Made by a program: the position numbers and the translations under genes. 64,000 bases of DNA from Rhodospirillaceae bacterium (lineage in GTDB: Bacteria > Pseudomonadota > Alphaproteobacteria > Dongiales > Dongiaceae): assembly GCA_016712715.1 (NCBI GenBank), contig JADJQM010000002.1, forward strand, positions 124,001 through 188,000. The letters run 5' to 3'. Below are positions 12,156-20,062 of this stretch, one piece after another (the stretch's first letter is position 1; each line of letters opens with the position of its first letter). The notes under the pieces were generated by a model. It saw only the letters and a program-made list of their open reading frames with translations, was not told the origin of the DNA and ran no database searches.

Positions 12156-12574
12156 ACTTTCGTCCCTTCTTTTGCCACCGCCAGTCAGTGGCAGCGGTCT
12201 CTTCCCATCCGGTACGCCGCTGTTTCCGGCCCGGATCGGCCCTTTCACTTTCGGCCTGGGCAGAACCCAGGGCGGATTCGACTCGGGGCCACCATCATCC
12301 CGGCACCGACTCAAACCGCCTGACCAAACAATAGTTTTTGCCTAGCAGCGACGTCCAGACACGATCGCAGGAGATGGCCTCTTATCACGGATAAATCACG
12401 ATAATTCAGCAATATAGTGTGAGTTTTCGTTGCCTCAAATATGCCGTCAAATTTAGTTAATTTAGCGTAAATGCGCTGTGGCAAAACTGGGACCGAACTG
12501 CACGAAAAGCAGGACCGGGCGACGGCGCTGCCAGCGACAAATGCACCGGCTTCAACATCTTCCCGCCGCGATGC
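12156..12574. other. Non-coding stretch between DUF2336 gene and tRNA promoter
   Basis: About 420 bases without a convincing gene. The part around 12340-12480 is distinctly AT-rich for this genome (for example TTTAGTTAATTTAGCG) and probably holds the promoter of the leftward DUF2336 gene. Short open frames here are Arg/Pro-rich shadows. I see no clear hairpin or RNA motif. Confidence 0.4.
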
Positions 12575-12602
12575 TTGCCAAGTGCCTGCCTTTGGCTAAT
12601 AT
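12575..12602 (+). promoter_or_regulatory. Probable sigma-70-type promoter of tRNA-Leu
   Basis: TTGCCA at 12575-12580 and TAATAT at 12597-12602 are separated by 16 bases. The -10 ends 44 bases before the first base of the tRNA, leaving a short 5' leader for RNase P to remove. This is a match to consensus only. Confidence 0.5.
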
Positions 12603-12646
12603 GCCGCCGCGCCGCCCACCTGCTGAACGGGCTGGCCAACACAGAT

Positions 12647-12731
12647 GCCTCTGTGGCGAAATTGGTAGACGCGCCTGACTCAAAATCAGGTTCCGAGAGG
12701 AGTGCTGGTTCGAGTCCGGCCAGGGGCACCA
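12647..12731 (+). tRNA. tRNA-Leu (anticodon CAA)
   Basis: An 85-base cloverleaf with encoded CCA. The acceptor arms GCCTCTG and CAGGGGC pair with one G-U. The anticodon stem CCTGA/TCAGG encloses the loop CTCAAAA, giving anticodon CAA, which reads UUG. The long variable arm expected of a class II tRNA lies between the anticodon and T arms. The T arm is CTGG-TTCGAGT-CCGG. No integrated element is seen at the 3' end. Confidence 0.95.
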
Positions 12732-12881
12732 TCTTTTCCTGCTAACATCCATCCGCGCACTCCCCGACGACGCCGTCAGGCATACCGTAGCCTCATGCGG
12801 CCGATAAGAATTCGGCATTTCGGGCTTGCGTGCCTCGGGCTGACAATCCTCCCACCATAAGAACGTTGACAGGGGGATGGG

Positions 12882-13778
12882 ATGGCTCGGTTCGGTATAC
12901 CTTCCGGCGTGATCGTTGCGGCGCTCCTGGGGCTGGCGACGACCAGCGCCGCAGCGGATGTCAGGGTCATCAATGACAATGCCGGCTTTCCTGAAGGCCC
13001 GACCGTGCTGGCCGACGGGACCCTGCTCTATGCCGAGTATGGCAGTCACCAGGTCTCGCGCTGGGACGGCAAGGCAAATTCGGTCCTATGGTCCAAGGAG
13101 GGTTGCGGGCCCTCGGCCGTCGTGCCCATGGGCGAGAATTTCGCCGTCACCTGCTATGACAGCGCGCAGATGGTCGTCATCTCGGCCGACGGCAAGACGC
13201 TGGCCACCTATGACAAGGATGCTGCCGGCAACGCCCTGACCGGTGCCAATGACGCGACGCCGGACGGCAAGGGTGGCGTCTTCTTCACTGCGTCAGGCCC
13301 CTGGGAATCCGGCCCGATCGTGAGTCGCGTCCTGCATCTCGATCCCGACGGCACAGTGACGCCACTGGCCGACGATCTCCATTATGCCAATGGCATCGCG
13401 CGGTCGGCCGACGGCGGCTTGCTCTATGTCAACGAGTCGGAAGCGGGCCGGGTCATCACGTTCAAGATCGGCGCCGATTTCAGCCTGTCGGACCGGCGCC
13501 TGTTCGTGCGCCTCACCGGTCTGGGCGAACCGGCCGACGCCTATCCCGATGGGATCAAACTGGGGCCGGACGGACATCTCTATATCGGGCAGTACAGCAG
13601 CGGGCGCATCCTGGTGGTCGACGCCACCGGCAAGCTGACGCGCACCATCGAGGTGCCATCGCCGGCGGCGCCCAACATGGCTTTCAGCAGCGACGGCAAG
13701 ACACTCTACGTCACCGCCGTCGATGACAAGAACAATGCGCCCTACAAAGGCAAGGTCTACGCCCTCCCCCTCAACTAG
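12882..13778 (+). CDS. Exported SMP-30/gluconolactonase-like beta-propeller protein
   Basis: A protein of 298 residues with a signal peptide over about 1-24 (TSAAA). The rest is a six-bladed propeller of the SMP-30/gluconolactonase/LRE type. Probable metal ligands are the glutamate in FPEGPTV, the asparagine in YANGIARS and the aspartate in YPDGIKLG, as in calcium- or zinc-dependent lactonases. It probably hydrolyses a sugar lactone or related ester in the periplasm; the substrate is unknown. The start is supported by AGGGGGAT just upstream. It is separated from the next gene by 64 bases. Confidence 0.8.
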   Translation: MARFGIPSGVIVAALLGLATTSAAADVRVINDNAGFPEGPTVLADGTLLYAEYGSHQVSRWDGKANSVLWSKEGCGPSAVVPMGENFAVTCYDSAQMVVISADGKTLATYDKDAAGNALTGANDATPDGKGGVFFTASGPWESGPIVSRVLHLDPDGTVTPLADDLHYANGIARSADGGLLYVNESEAGRVITFKIGADFSLSDRRLFVRLTGLGEPADAYPDGIKLGPDGHLYIGQYSSGRILVVDATGKLTRTIEVPSPAAPNMAFSSDGKTLYVTAVDDKNNAPYKGKVYALPLN

Positions 13779-13842
13779 GGGGTTGCCTTGACCAGCGCGC
13801 CTCAGCACTCTTGCCCGACCTCTACAACAGGGCGAGGGTGCG

Positions 13843-15012
13843 ATGCAGGAGCGGGATTGGCGGGCGGAGAGTCTGGCGGCGCAGGCGCTGGGCTGGGTCG
13901 ATGCGACGACACAGGCGATAGCGCCGCCCATTCACATGTCGAGCACTTTCCTGCGTACGCCGGATTACGGCAGCGAGCGTGCCTATATCCGCGACCAGAA
14001 TCCGGCCTTCGACCAGGCCGAAGCCCTGCTAGCAAAGCTTGAGGGCGGTGCGGCCGCCGCCTTGTTCGCCTCGGGCATGGCCGCTGCCACCTCTGTGTTC
14101 ATGGCGCTGAAGCCGGGCGACCATGTGATCGCGCCGCAGATGATGTATTGGTCGCTGCGCAACTGGCTGACCGGTTATGCCAGCGTGTGGGGGCTCGACG
14201 TCACCCTCGTTGACATGACGGACCTTGCTGCCTTGCAGGCGGCGTTGCGGCCCGGCCGTACCAAGCTGGTCTGGATCGAGACGCCGGGCAATCCGCTCTG
14301 GTCGATCACCGACATCGCCGCCTGCGCCACCCTCACCCATGAGGCAGGCGCGCGCCTGGCGGTCGATTCAACGGTGGCGACACCGGTCTTCACACGCCCG
14401 CTTGCGCTTGGCGCCGACCTGGTCATGCATTCGGCGACCAAATATCTCAACGGTCATTCCGATATCTGCGCCGGGGCCCTGGTGACGGCGCAGGCGGACG
14501 CCGCCTGGGATCGCATGGTCGAGATGCGTTATACGCTTGGTGCCATTATCGGCTCGGTCGAAGCCTGGCTGCTGCTGCGCGGGATGCGCTCATTGTTTCC
14601 GCGCGTGCGGCAGCAGGCGGCGAGTGCTGCCGAACTCGCCCGGCGCTTCGCGGCACATCCGGCGGTGGCCACCGTGCTCTATCCTGGCCTGCCCGATTTT
14701 CCCGGCCATGACATCGCCCGGCGCCAGATGCAGGGCGGCTTCGGCGGCATGCTGTCGATCCGCGTCAAGGCAGGGACGGAGGCTGCCAAGGCGACCGCCG
14801 CCCGGGTTGGCCTGTGGCAGCGCGCGACCTCGCTGGGTGGGACAGAGAGCCTCATCGAGCACCGAGCCAGCATCGAGGGTCCGACAAGCCCGGTGCCCGG
14901 CGACATGCTGCGTCTGTCGGTCGGGCTGGAGGATGCAGACGATCTCTACACCGATCTCGATCAGGCGCTTGTCGTCGGCAATGCACCGGCGCGAATGGCA
15001 CCGGCACGTTAG
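13843..15012 (+). CDS. Cys/Met-metabolism PLP-dependent enzyme (cystathionine gamma-synthase/beta-lyase family)
   Basis: Fold-type I PLP enzyme of 389 residues. The PLP lysine is K200 in HSATKYLNGHSD, the binding aspartate is in LAVDSTVATP, and the phosphate-binding segment is in FASGMAAAT. The arginine that binds the substrate carboxylate is probably within MLRLSVGLED near the C-terminus. Family members split or form cystathionine, or lyse methionine. The precise reaction cannot be told apart here. The start is supported by GAGGGT before the ATG. The stop codon directly abuts the end of the kinase domain encoded on the other strand. Confidence 0.88.
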   Translation: MQERDWRAESLAAQALGWVDATTQAIAPPIHMSSTFLRTPDYGSERAYIRDQNPAFDQAEALLAKLEGGAAAALFASGMAAATSVFMALKPGDHVIAPQMMYWSLRNWLTGYASVWGLDVTLVDMTDLAALQAALRPGRTKLVWIETPGNPLWSITDIAACATLTHEAGARLAVDSTVATPVFTRPLALGADLVMHSATKYLNGHSDICAGALVTAQADAAWDRMVEMRYTLGAIIGSVEAWLLLRGMRSLFPRVRQQAASAAELARRFAAHPAVATVLYPGLPDFPGHDIARRQMQGGFGGMLSIRVKAGTEAAKATAARVGLWQRATSLGGTESLIEHRASIEGPTSPVPGDMLRLSVGLEDADDLYTDLDQALVVGNAPARMAPAR

Positions 15013-16365
15013 CCAGGCGGCCGGCAGATCAAGGTCGACCCGCAATCCGCCAAGAGAACTTTCACTCAGAGCCAGGCGACCGCGATAGAGCGTCACGATT
15101 TCCCGCACGATATCCAGGCCGAGGCCGGAGCCGGGTACGCGTTCGTCGAGCCTTTGTCCACGCCCCAACACCGTGTCGCGGGCGGCAGGTGCAATGCCCG
15201 GCCCATCATCCTCGATTGCGATGGCAAGGCGGCCTTCGCGTCGCAGTGCCGTGATCGAAACACAGGACCTCGCCCATTTGCATGCATTGTCGCAGAGATT
15301 TCCGAGGATTTCGACGAGATCGCCACGGTCGCCGGCAAAGATGGCATCGGATTCGATCTTCAGGCGCAGGGATAGATTTCGGTCCCGATAGATAGTGCCG
15401 AGGGAGAAGGTCAGATCGTCGGCGACCTCGGTCAGTTCGACGCGGGCGTGGCCGGTCGCGGTCGGCCCGGCGGCGAGGATTCGCTTCAGGATCCGCTCGA
15501 CCTGGTCGGTGATCGATTGCAGTTGCGACGCCAGAACCAGCCGACGGGAATCGTCAAGATGGGCGATCTCGTGGGATAGGACCGAAAGGGGATTCTTGAT
15601 GGCATGCGCGAGATTGCCGGCTTCATTGCGGGCGCGCTCGATGAGATGCCGATCGTGCTCGATGAGCGCGTTGACTTCCACAACCACGGGCGCGATCTCG
15701 TCAGGGAAACTGGGACTGAGGCTCTCGGCGCGACCGTCACGGATCGTGGCGATCTCGCTCCGCAACCGCGCCAAGGGCCGCAGCCCGAAGCCCACCTGCA
15801 GGTAGACAGCGATCAGGAAGGCAATGCCGAGAGTGGCAAAGATCACGACGATATGTGTGGCAAATTGTGCGACGTCGGCCTCAGTCTCGTCGCACGGTGC
15901 CGCCACCAGCACAGTGACCGGGAGATCGGTTCCGGGCAGCTTCACATTGCGGCGGAAGACGCGCAGTTCGCGGCCGCCGGGACCGATGAGTTCGGCAATG
16001 CCCTCGACCTGCGACAGCAGCGACAAGCCACCTGATTCCATCGGGCCGGCCGAGATGGATTGACGCACCACCCGGCCATCGAGTGCTGCCTGCCAATACC
16101 AACCGCTGAGCGGTCGGGTAAAACGCGGATCCGCGGGAATGTAATCGAGCACCAGATCACCGGAGGGGTTTATACTGGCCGCCGCCAGAAGTTCGCGCTG
16201 GTAGGCGGTCAGTTCAGCGTCCAACTGGCGCTCAAGATGGGTGCGAAACGCCCAAAGCAACAGCACACCGGCCAGCAAGAGCACCGGCAACGCCCAGATG
16301 GCGGCGGCCGCCATGAGGCGTAACTTCAGGGAATGCGGGAAAAGTGTGCCGATGAACTGTTTCAT
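14590..16365 (-). CDS. Sensor histidine kinase with missing stop codon (PhoQ-like)
   Basis: Inner-membrane sensor kinase. Membrane helices lie at about 16-40 and 171-192 with a periplasmic domain between them, followed by a HAMP-like linker. The phospho-accepting H254 is in LAHAIKNPLS. The ATPase domain has its N box at about 355-366, EDDGPGI near 385-391 and GSGLGL at 412-417. Homology ends at residue 450 (LDLPAA). Codon 451 is TGG where TGA would close the gene, and the frame then runs 141 codons antisense to the PLP enzyme. The added tail is Arg/Cys-rich and resembles no domain. The start overlaps the regulator's stop (ATGA), so the two form one operon. Confidence 0.82.
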   Translation of the reverse strand: MKQFIGTLFPHSLKLRLMAAAAIWALPVLLLAGVLLLWAFRTHLERQLDAELTAYQRELLAAASINPSGDLVLDYIPADPRFTRPLSGWYWQAALDGRVVRQSISAGPMESGGLSLLSQVEGIAELIGPGGRELRVFRRNVKLPGTDLPVTVLVAAPCDETEADVAQFATHIVVIFATLGIAFLIAVYLQVGFGLRPLARLRSEIATIRDGRAESLSPSFPDEIAPVVVEVNALIEHDRHLIERARNEAGNLAHAIKNPLSVLSHEIAHLDDSRRLVLASQLQSITDQVERILKRILAAGPTATGHARVELTEVADDLTFSLGTIYRDRNLSLRLKIESDAIFAGDRGDLVEILGNLCDNACKWARSCVSITALRREGRLAIAIEDDGPGIAPAARDTVLGRGQRLDERVPGSGLGLDIVREIVTLYRGRLALSESSLGGLRVDLDLPAAWLTCRCHSRRCIADDKRLIEIGVEIVCILQPDRQTQHVAGHRACRTLDAGSVLDEALCPTQRGRALPQANPGGGRLGSLRPCLDADRQHAAEAALHLAPGDVMAGKIGQARIEHGGHRRMCREAPGEFGSTRRLLPHARKQ

Positions 16366-17018
16366 AGCGCCAGCACGTAGCCCTGGCCACGCCGCGTTTC
16401 GATCACGTCGGCGCCCAGCTTCTTGCGCAGGCGATTGATCAGAACTTCAATGACATTGCTGTCGCAGTCGAAATTCTGGTCGTAGATATGTTCGGTAATT
16501 TCGGTCTTCGAGATAACGGCACCTCGTCGCATCATCATGTAGGCGGTGAGGCGGTATTCAAGCGGCGTCATGACGATCGGACGGCCATCCTTGAAGATCG
16601 CGCTCTGCGCTGTGTCGAGGGTGAGCGGGCCGATCGTCAGGACGGGGTTGGCGATCCCTTTGGCGCGGCGGATAAGAGCCTCGATTCGGGCGATCACCTC
16701 CTCCATCTGGAAAGGCTTGGCCACATAGTCGTCGGCCCCGGCGCGCAGACCCTTGACCTTTTCGGTCCATGAATCGCGGGCCGTCAGGATCAGCACGGGC
16801 ACCGTGATTCCTTCCTTTCGCCAGCGTTCGAGAATTGACAGCCCGTCCAGTTTCGGCAGACCGAGGTCGAGGATAATGGCATCATAGCTCTCGGTGGACC
16901 CCAGATGATGTCCATCCTCGCCATCGCTGGCCGTATCAACCGCCTAGCCGGCAGCAGTCAACGCCGTGGCGAGAAGACGCAGGATCTCGGCATCATCTTC
17001 AACGATCAGGATGCGCAT
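16362..17018 (-). pseudogene. OmpR-family response regulator interrupted by an in-frame amber codon
   Basis: Receiver plus winged-helix response regulator of 218 residues if read through. The start MRILIVEDDAEILRLL is normal. Codon 25 is TAG (16944-16946) in the sequence TAAG-stop-AVDTASDG, where most relatives have tyrosine (AGY). Downstream all is intact: phospho-acceptor D51 in IILDLGLPKLDG, the switch threonine in LTARD, the lysine in AKPF, and the DNA-binding domain ending RRGQGYVLAL. GAGGGA precedes the start. A restart after the stop would lose the acidic pair D8-D9. It is the partner of the downstream kinase and follows the PepSY-like gene by 12 bases. It is either truly inactive or a sequencing error. 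Confidence 0.85.
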
Positions 17019-17030
17019 ATCGGTAGTCCC

Positions 17031-17819
17031 TCAGTCATCGCCGCCACCTTCACCGCCACCGCCGCCGCCACCACCTTCACCGCCGCCGCCACCGCCGCCA
17101 CCATCTCCGCTGCCTTCGCCGCCACCGCCATCACCTCCTTCGCCACCGCTGGAATCACCGCCATCCGAATCGCCACCGTCGGAATCCCCGCTGCCGGAAT
17201 TGCCGCTGCCCGATCCTTCGCCACCGGAATCGTCACCGCCCGAATCATCACCCCCGGACCCGCTGCTGCCCGAGCTGTCAGTGGCGACGCTGTCGGCACT
17301 GTCATCGTCGATCGGATCACCCGACTGCCCGGCGCCGTCCAGGCGAGTCATCAGCTTCGCGATATCGGGATCCTCGGCGGGACCCTGGACGCGTTTGAGA
17401 TCGAGATCGACAAGATCGAAATCCAGGAGGGCTACACTGCCGCTGACGGTCAATACCTTGACCTCATAGACCCAGACGCAACTGCCGCCGATAGCTTGCG
17501 CCGTGATATCGACCGACAGCGGCTCGGCGCTGACCGTCGCTGCCAGTTCGCCATAAAGCGCGGAGGTGCCGGCGGCACCGGCGGGCCCAGCAGCTGCTGC
17601 GCATTCGCCGGCCCAGGCCGCGCGCATCCCCCCCGGTGCCGTCATACCTGTCACGCAAACCAGCGCCGCCAGCGCCAGGCGGTGGCGCGGTGGGAGATGG
17701 ACTGGCCGGATGACGGCATAGGGCAACAAGACGATGGCTCTCGATCCGATTGGTGGCAGCAAATCGCAGGTTGCGGGATGACGCTGGTCAACCCTGTGGC
17801 CAACCCTGTCGATCGCCAA
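17031..17819 (-). CDS. Exported PepSY-like protein with Ser/Gly/Asp-rich tail
   Basis: Up to 262 residues. A hydrophobic export signal is at about 46-70 (LALAALVCVTG), so translation may begin downstream of the first ATG; TTG codons near residue 31 are alternatives. A compact domain follows at about 90-145, with the segment WVYEVKVLTVSG resembling PepSY domains, which often sit next to PhoPQ-like two-component systems. The last 90 residues are nearly pure Ser, Gly, Asp and Glu. The acidic tail could bind cations. The gene heads the operon with the response regulator and kinase and is divergent from another protein with the same kind of tail. Confidence 0.65.
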   Translation of the reverse strand: MAIDRVGHRVDQRHPATCDLLPPIGSRAIVLLPYAVIRPVHLPPRHRLALAALVCVTGMTAPGGMRAAWAGECAAAAGPAGAAGTSALYGELAATVSAEPLSVDITAQAIGGSCVWVYEVKVLTVSGSVALLDFDLVDLDLKRVQGPAEDPDIAKLMTRLDGAGQSGDPIDDDSADSVATDSSGSSGSGGDDSGGDDSGGEGSGSGNSGSGDSDGGDSDGGDSSGGEGGDGGGGEGSGDGGGGGGGGEGGGGGGGGEGGGDD

Positions 17820-17842
17820 GGATATAGCAGGCCCTGTCGCAC

Positions 17843-17860
17843 CTTAAACCAAGCTTTAAA
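17843..17860. promoter_or_regulatory. Possible response-regulator box in divergent promoter region
   Basis: CTTAAACCAAGCTTTAAA contains two CTTAAA/TTTAAA half-sites spaced about one helical turn apart, the layout used by OmpR/PmrA-type regulators. It lies between the divergent PepSY-like and Ser/Gly/Asp-rich genes. This is pattern matching only. Confidence 0.3.
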
Positions 17861-17950
17861 GGACGCATCAGGCTTGTGTCAGGTGACAATCCCTATTGTC
17901 CGCCTGTCAGTGCGGCCACGTCCGCCGCCAGCAATCAGGAGGAGAAGACG

Positions 17951-18454
17951 ATGTCCATGAAATTTGTATCCGAGCGCTTTGGCGAAGGTGTTGGCGCGGT
18001 CGGCCTGGCCAAGCGCCTGCTGCTCGGCGGCACCGCGACCCTGGCCCTGGTGGCGGCAATCAGCGCTGCCCCGGTGAACTTCGAACGCAGCCTGCTCGGC
18101 GACCTCAGCAGCGCCGACGCCCATGCCGATGGCGGCGAAGGCGGGGGGGATGGCGATGGTGGCGGCAGCGAAGGCGGCAGCGACAGCGATCACGATAGCG
18201 ATCACGATAGCGGCGAAAGCGGCAACAGCGGTAGCGGCAGCGGGAGCGGCAGCGGCGAAAGTGGCAGCGACGACAGTGGCGAGAGCGGCGGCGACGACAG
18301 CGGCGAAAGCGGCGACGATGACGGTACGCCCGATCAGGGCACCGGCGACGCGCCGGGAACGCCCGGGGCACCTGCAGCACCCGGGGCACCGACCCTGCCG
18401 CCGATCCCTGGCAATGACGATGGCACACCGGACCAGGGCACGGGCGACAACTGA
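17951..18454 (+). CDS. Ser/Gly/Asp-rich low-complexity exported or membrane-anchored protein
   Basis: A protein of 167 residues. After about 20 residues there is one hydrophobic helix (TATLALVAAISAAP), followed by a long acidic tract of Gly, Ser, Asp and Glu with DSDHD repeats and a closing Pro/Ala/Gly section. The unit DDGTPDQGTGD occurs twice, at about 144 and at the C-terminus. No known domain was recognised. The start is fixed by AGGAGGAG just upstream. It diverges from the PepSY-like gene, and the matching tails suggest a shared role, perhaps binding divalent cations under control of the adjacent two-component system (inference). A strong terminator follows. Confidence 0.7.
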   Translation: MSMKFVSERFGEGVGAVGLAKRLLLGGTATLALVAAISAAPVNFERSLLGDLSSADAHADGGEGGGDGDGGGSEGGSDSDHDSDHDSGESGNSGSGSGSGSGESGSDDSGESGGDDSGESGDDDGTPDQGTGDAPGTPGAPAAPGAPTLPPIPGNDDGTPDQGTGDN

Positions 18455-18474
18455 TCCAGCCGTTTCAAGTCAGG

Positions 18475-18504
18475 AAAGGGCCCGATTGCCAATCGGGCCC
18501 TTTT
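18475..18504. terminator. Strong bidirectional intrinsic terminator
   Basis: A perfect stem AAAGGGCCCGATT pairs with AATCGGGCCCTTT around a GCC loop and is followed by T residues on the + strand and by A/T-ended stems on the other. It lies between the convergent Ser/Gly/Asp-rich gene and the DapA-like gene and can serve both. Confidence 0.9.
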
Positions 18505-18517
18505 CACATCTGCGTCG

Positions 18518-19393
18518 CTACGCGGCCTTCTTCAATTGCGGGCGGTTGGCCAGGGCCGTTTCGTAAAGCCCGATCACGCGTTTCCGCTCTTCGCCTGCGA
18601 GCACCATCCGCGGCGCGCGCACCGTCTCGGTGCCCAAGCCCACGACCTGCTGGCCCAATTTGATGTGCTGCACCAGCTTGATCTCGGTATCGAGATGGAG
18701 GAGCGGGGTGAACCAGCGGTAGATCGCACGGGCCTCTTCATAGCGGCCGGCCTTGCAAAGTTGCCACAGCGCCATGGCTTCGTCCGGAAAGACGTCGGAG
18801 AGGCCCGAGACCCAGCCATCGATGCCGAGCACGGCACTTTCCAGCACCAGATCGTCAACACCTGCGAAGATCTTGAAGCGTGTCCCGGTTTCATTGTGGA
18901 GATCGGTGATGCGGCGCACATCGTCGGAGGATTCCTTGATGGCGACGATGTTCGGGACGTCGCCATAGGCTTTGAGCGCCTCCGGACGAATGTCGACACC
19001 GTAGACCAGAGGGTTGTTGTAGATCATCACAGGAAGACCGCTGGCGCCGGCCACCTTGGTAAAATGGTTGAGCGTCTCGCGCGGGTCCGATTTGTAGACC
19101 ATGCCAGGAAGGACCATGAGGCCGTCGATGCCGATCTTCTCGGCATCGCGGGCGAACTGCATGCCGCTGGCCGTGGTGAATTCGGAGACCCCGGACAGGA
19201 CCGGCACCTTGCCGCCAGCCACCTCCTTGGCGGCGGCCAGGACCGCACGCTTTTCATCGGCCGCGAGCGAGCAGTTCTCGCCGCAGGTGCCCAGCATGAT
19301 GAGGCCATTGACGCCGGCCTTCAGCAGGGCCGCGATCTCCTTCTGGGTCGCGGGCGTATACAATATGCGAAATGAGTCAACAGGGCAGTTCAT
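18518..19393 (-). CDS. DapA-like aldolase (DHDPS/NAL family), 5' end missing
   Basis: TIM-barrel aldolase that forms a Schiff base between a lysine and a keto acid such as pyruvate. The family features are GTCGENCSL, the tyrosine in MIYNNPLVYG and the catalytic lysine in VAIKESSDD. The N-terminus is wrong: homology begins at ATQKEIAALL, and the first beta strand with its TPF-type motif, about 20-25 residues, is absent. The first available ATG (19393) overlaps the start of the divergent gntR gene. A deletion or assembly error is likely. Substrate is unknown. Neighbouring GntR is the likely regulator. Confidence 0.75.
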   Translation of the reverse strand: MNCPVDSFRILYTPATQKEIAALLKAGVNGLIMLGTCGENCSLAADEKRAVLAAAKEVAGGKVPVLSGVSEFTTASGMQFARDAEKIGIDGLMVLPGMVYKSDPRETLNHFTKVAGASGLPVMIYNNPLVYGVDIRPEALKAYGDVPNIVAIKESSDDVRRITDLHNETGTRFKIFAGVDDLVLESAVLGIDGWVSGLSDVFPDEAMALWQLCKAGRYEEARAIYRWFTPLLHLDTEIKLVQHIKLGQQVVGLGTETVRAPRMVLAGEERKRVIGLYETALANRPQLKKAA

Positions 19394-20054
19394 GGCGAAC
19401 GACACCATCCAGAAACGCACCATGGCCGAGGAAGTGGCCGACGTCCTGCGGGGGCGAATCCTCGCCGGCCGGCTGAAGGCCGGGGAACCTATCCGCCAGG
19501 AGCATGTCGCCAAGGAATTGGGGGTGAGCCGCATCCCGCTGCGCGAGGCACTCTCTCAGCTCGCTGCGGAGGGTTTCGTGACCCTGGCGGCCCATAAAGG
19601 GGCGGTGGTGGCGCCCTTGTCCCTGGCCGAGGTCGAGGAGCTGTTCGAGCTGCGCCTCATGCTGGAGGACGGGCTGCTCGCCCGGGCCATCCCGCATATG
19701 GGAGAGGGCGATTTTGCCATGCTCGACGCCCTCATCGACGAAAGCCGTGCCCCCGATGGCCTCAAGCGCTGGGGTGAACTCAACTGGCGCTTTCACGAGG
19801 TCATGTATCTGCCGGCCGGAAGGCCCGTCACCTTGAAGCTGCTCCGGCGCGTCCATGACAACATCGACCGGTATCTGCGCCTGGAAATCACCATGTCGGC
19901 GGAAGGGCGCAGTCGCGGCTATCGCGAGCACGAGGAACTGGTCGAACTGGCCCGCGCGCGCGACGTGGCGGGGGCCCGCAAATTGCTGGCCCGGCATATC
20001 ACCGCCACGGCAGAGAACCTCTCACGGACACTGAAGGCGCGCGCGGAAGCCTGA
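19392..20054 (+). CDS. GntR-family transcriptional regulator (FCD type)
   Basis: DNA-binding repressor of 220 residues. The winged helix-turn-helix covers about 10-75, with the signature LGVSRIPLREALSQLAAEGFV. The all-helical FCD ligand-binding domain follows, with probable metal-binding residues including the histidine in RFHEVMY and the one in REHEELVEL. I prefer the ATG at 19392; an in-frame ATG at 19365 is possible. A GTATACAATA stretch at 19356-19365 resembles half of an FCD-type operator. Only about 30 bases separate this gene from the DapA-like coding sequence, so the normal promoter region seems to be missing. Confidence 0.88.
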   Translation: MANDTIQKRTMAEEVADVLRGRILAGRLKAGEPIRQEHVAKELGVSRIPLREALSQLAAEGFVTLAAHKGAVVAPLSLAEVEELFELRLMLEDGLLARAIPHMGEGDFAMLDALIDESRAPDGLKRWGELNWRFHEVMYLPAGRPVTLKLLRRVHDNIDRYLRLEITMSAEGRSRGYREHEELVELARARDVAGARKLLARHITATAENLSRTLKARAEA

Positions 20055-20062
20055 CGGCAGCC

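Noticed and set aside
16944..16946. TAG in the response regulator read as pyrrolysine or another recoded residue
   Set aside because: No pyl genes or suppressor tRNA are visible here, and the position is not a known recoding site.
16905..17960. Ala/Thr/Ile-rich open frame opposite the regulator and PepSY-like genes
   Set aside because: It is the antisense of a Ser/Gly/Asp tract, which yields repetitive Ala/Thr/Ile codons; not a gene.
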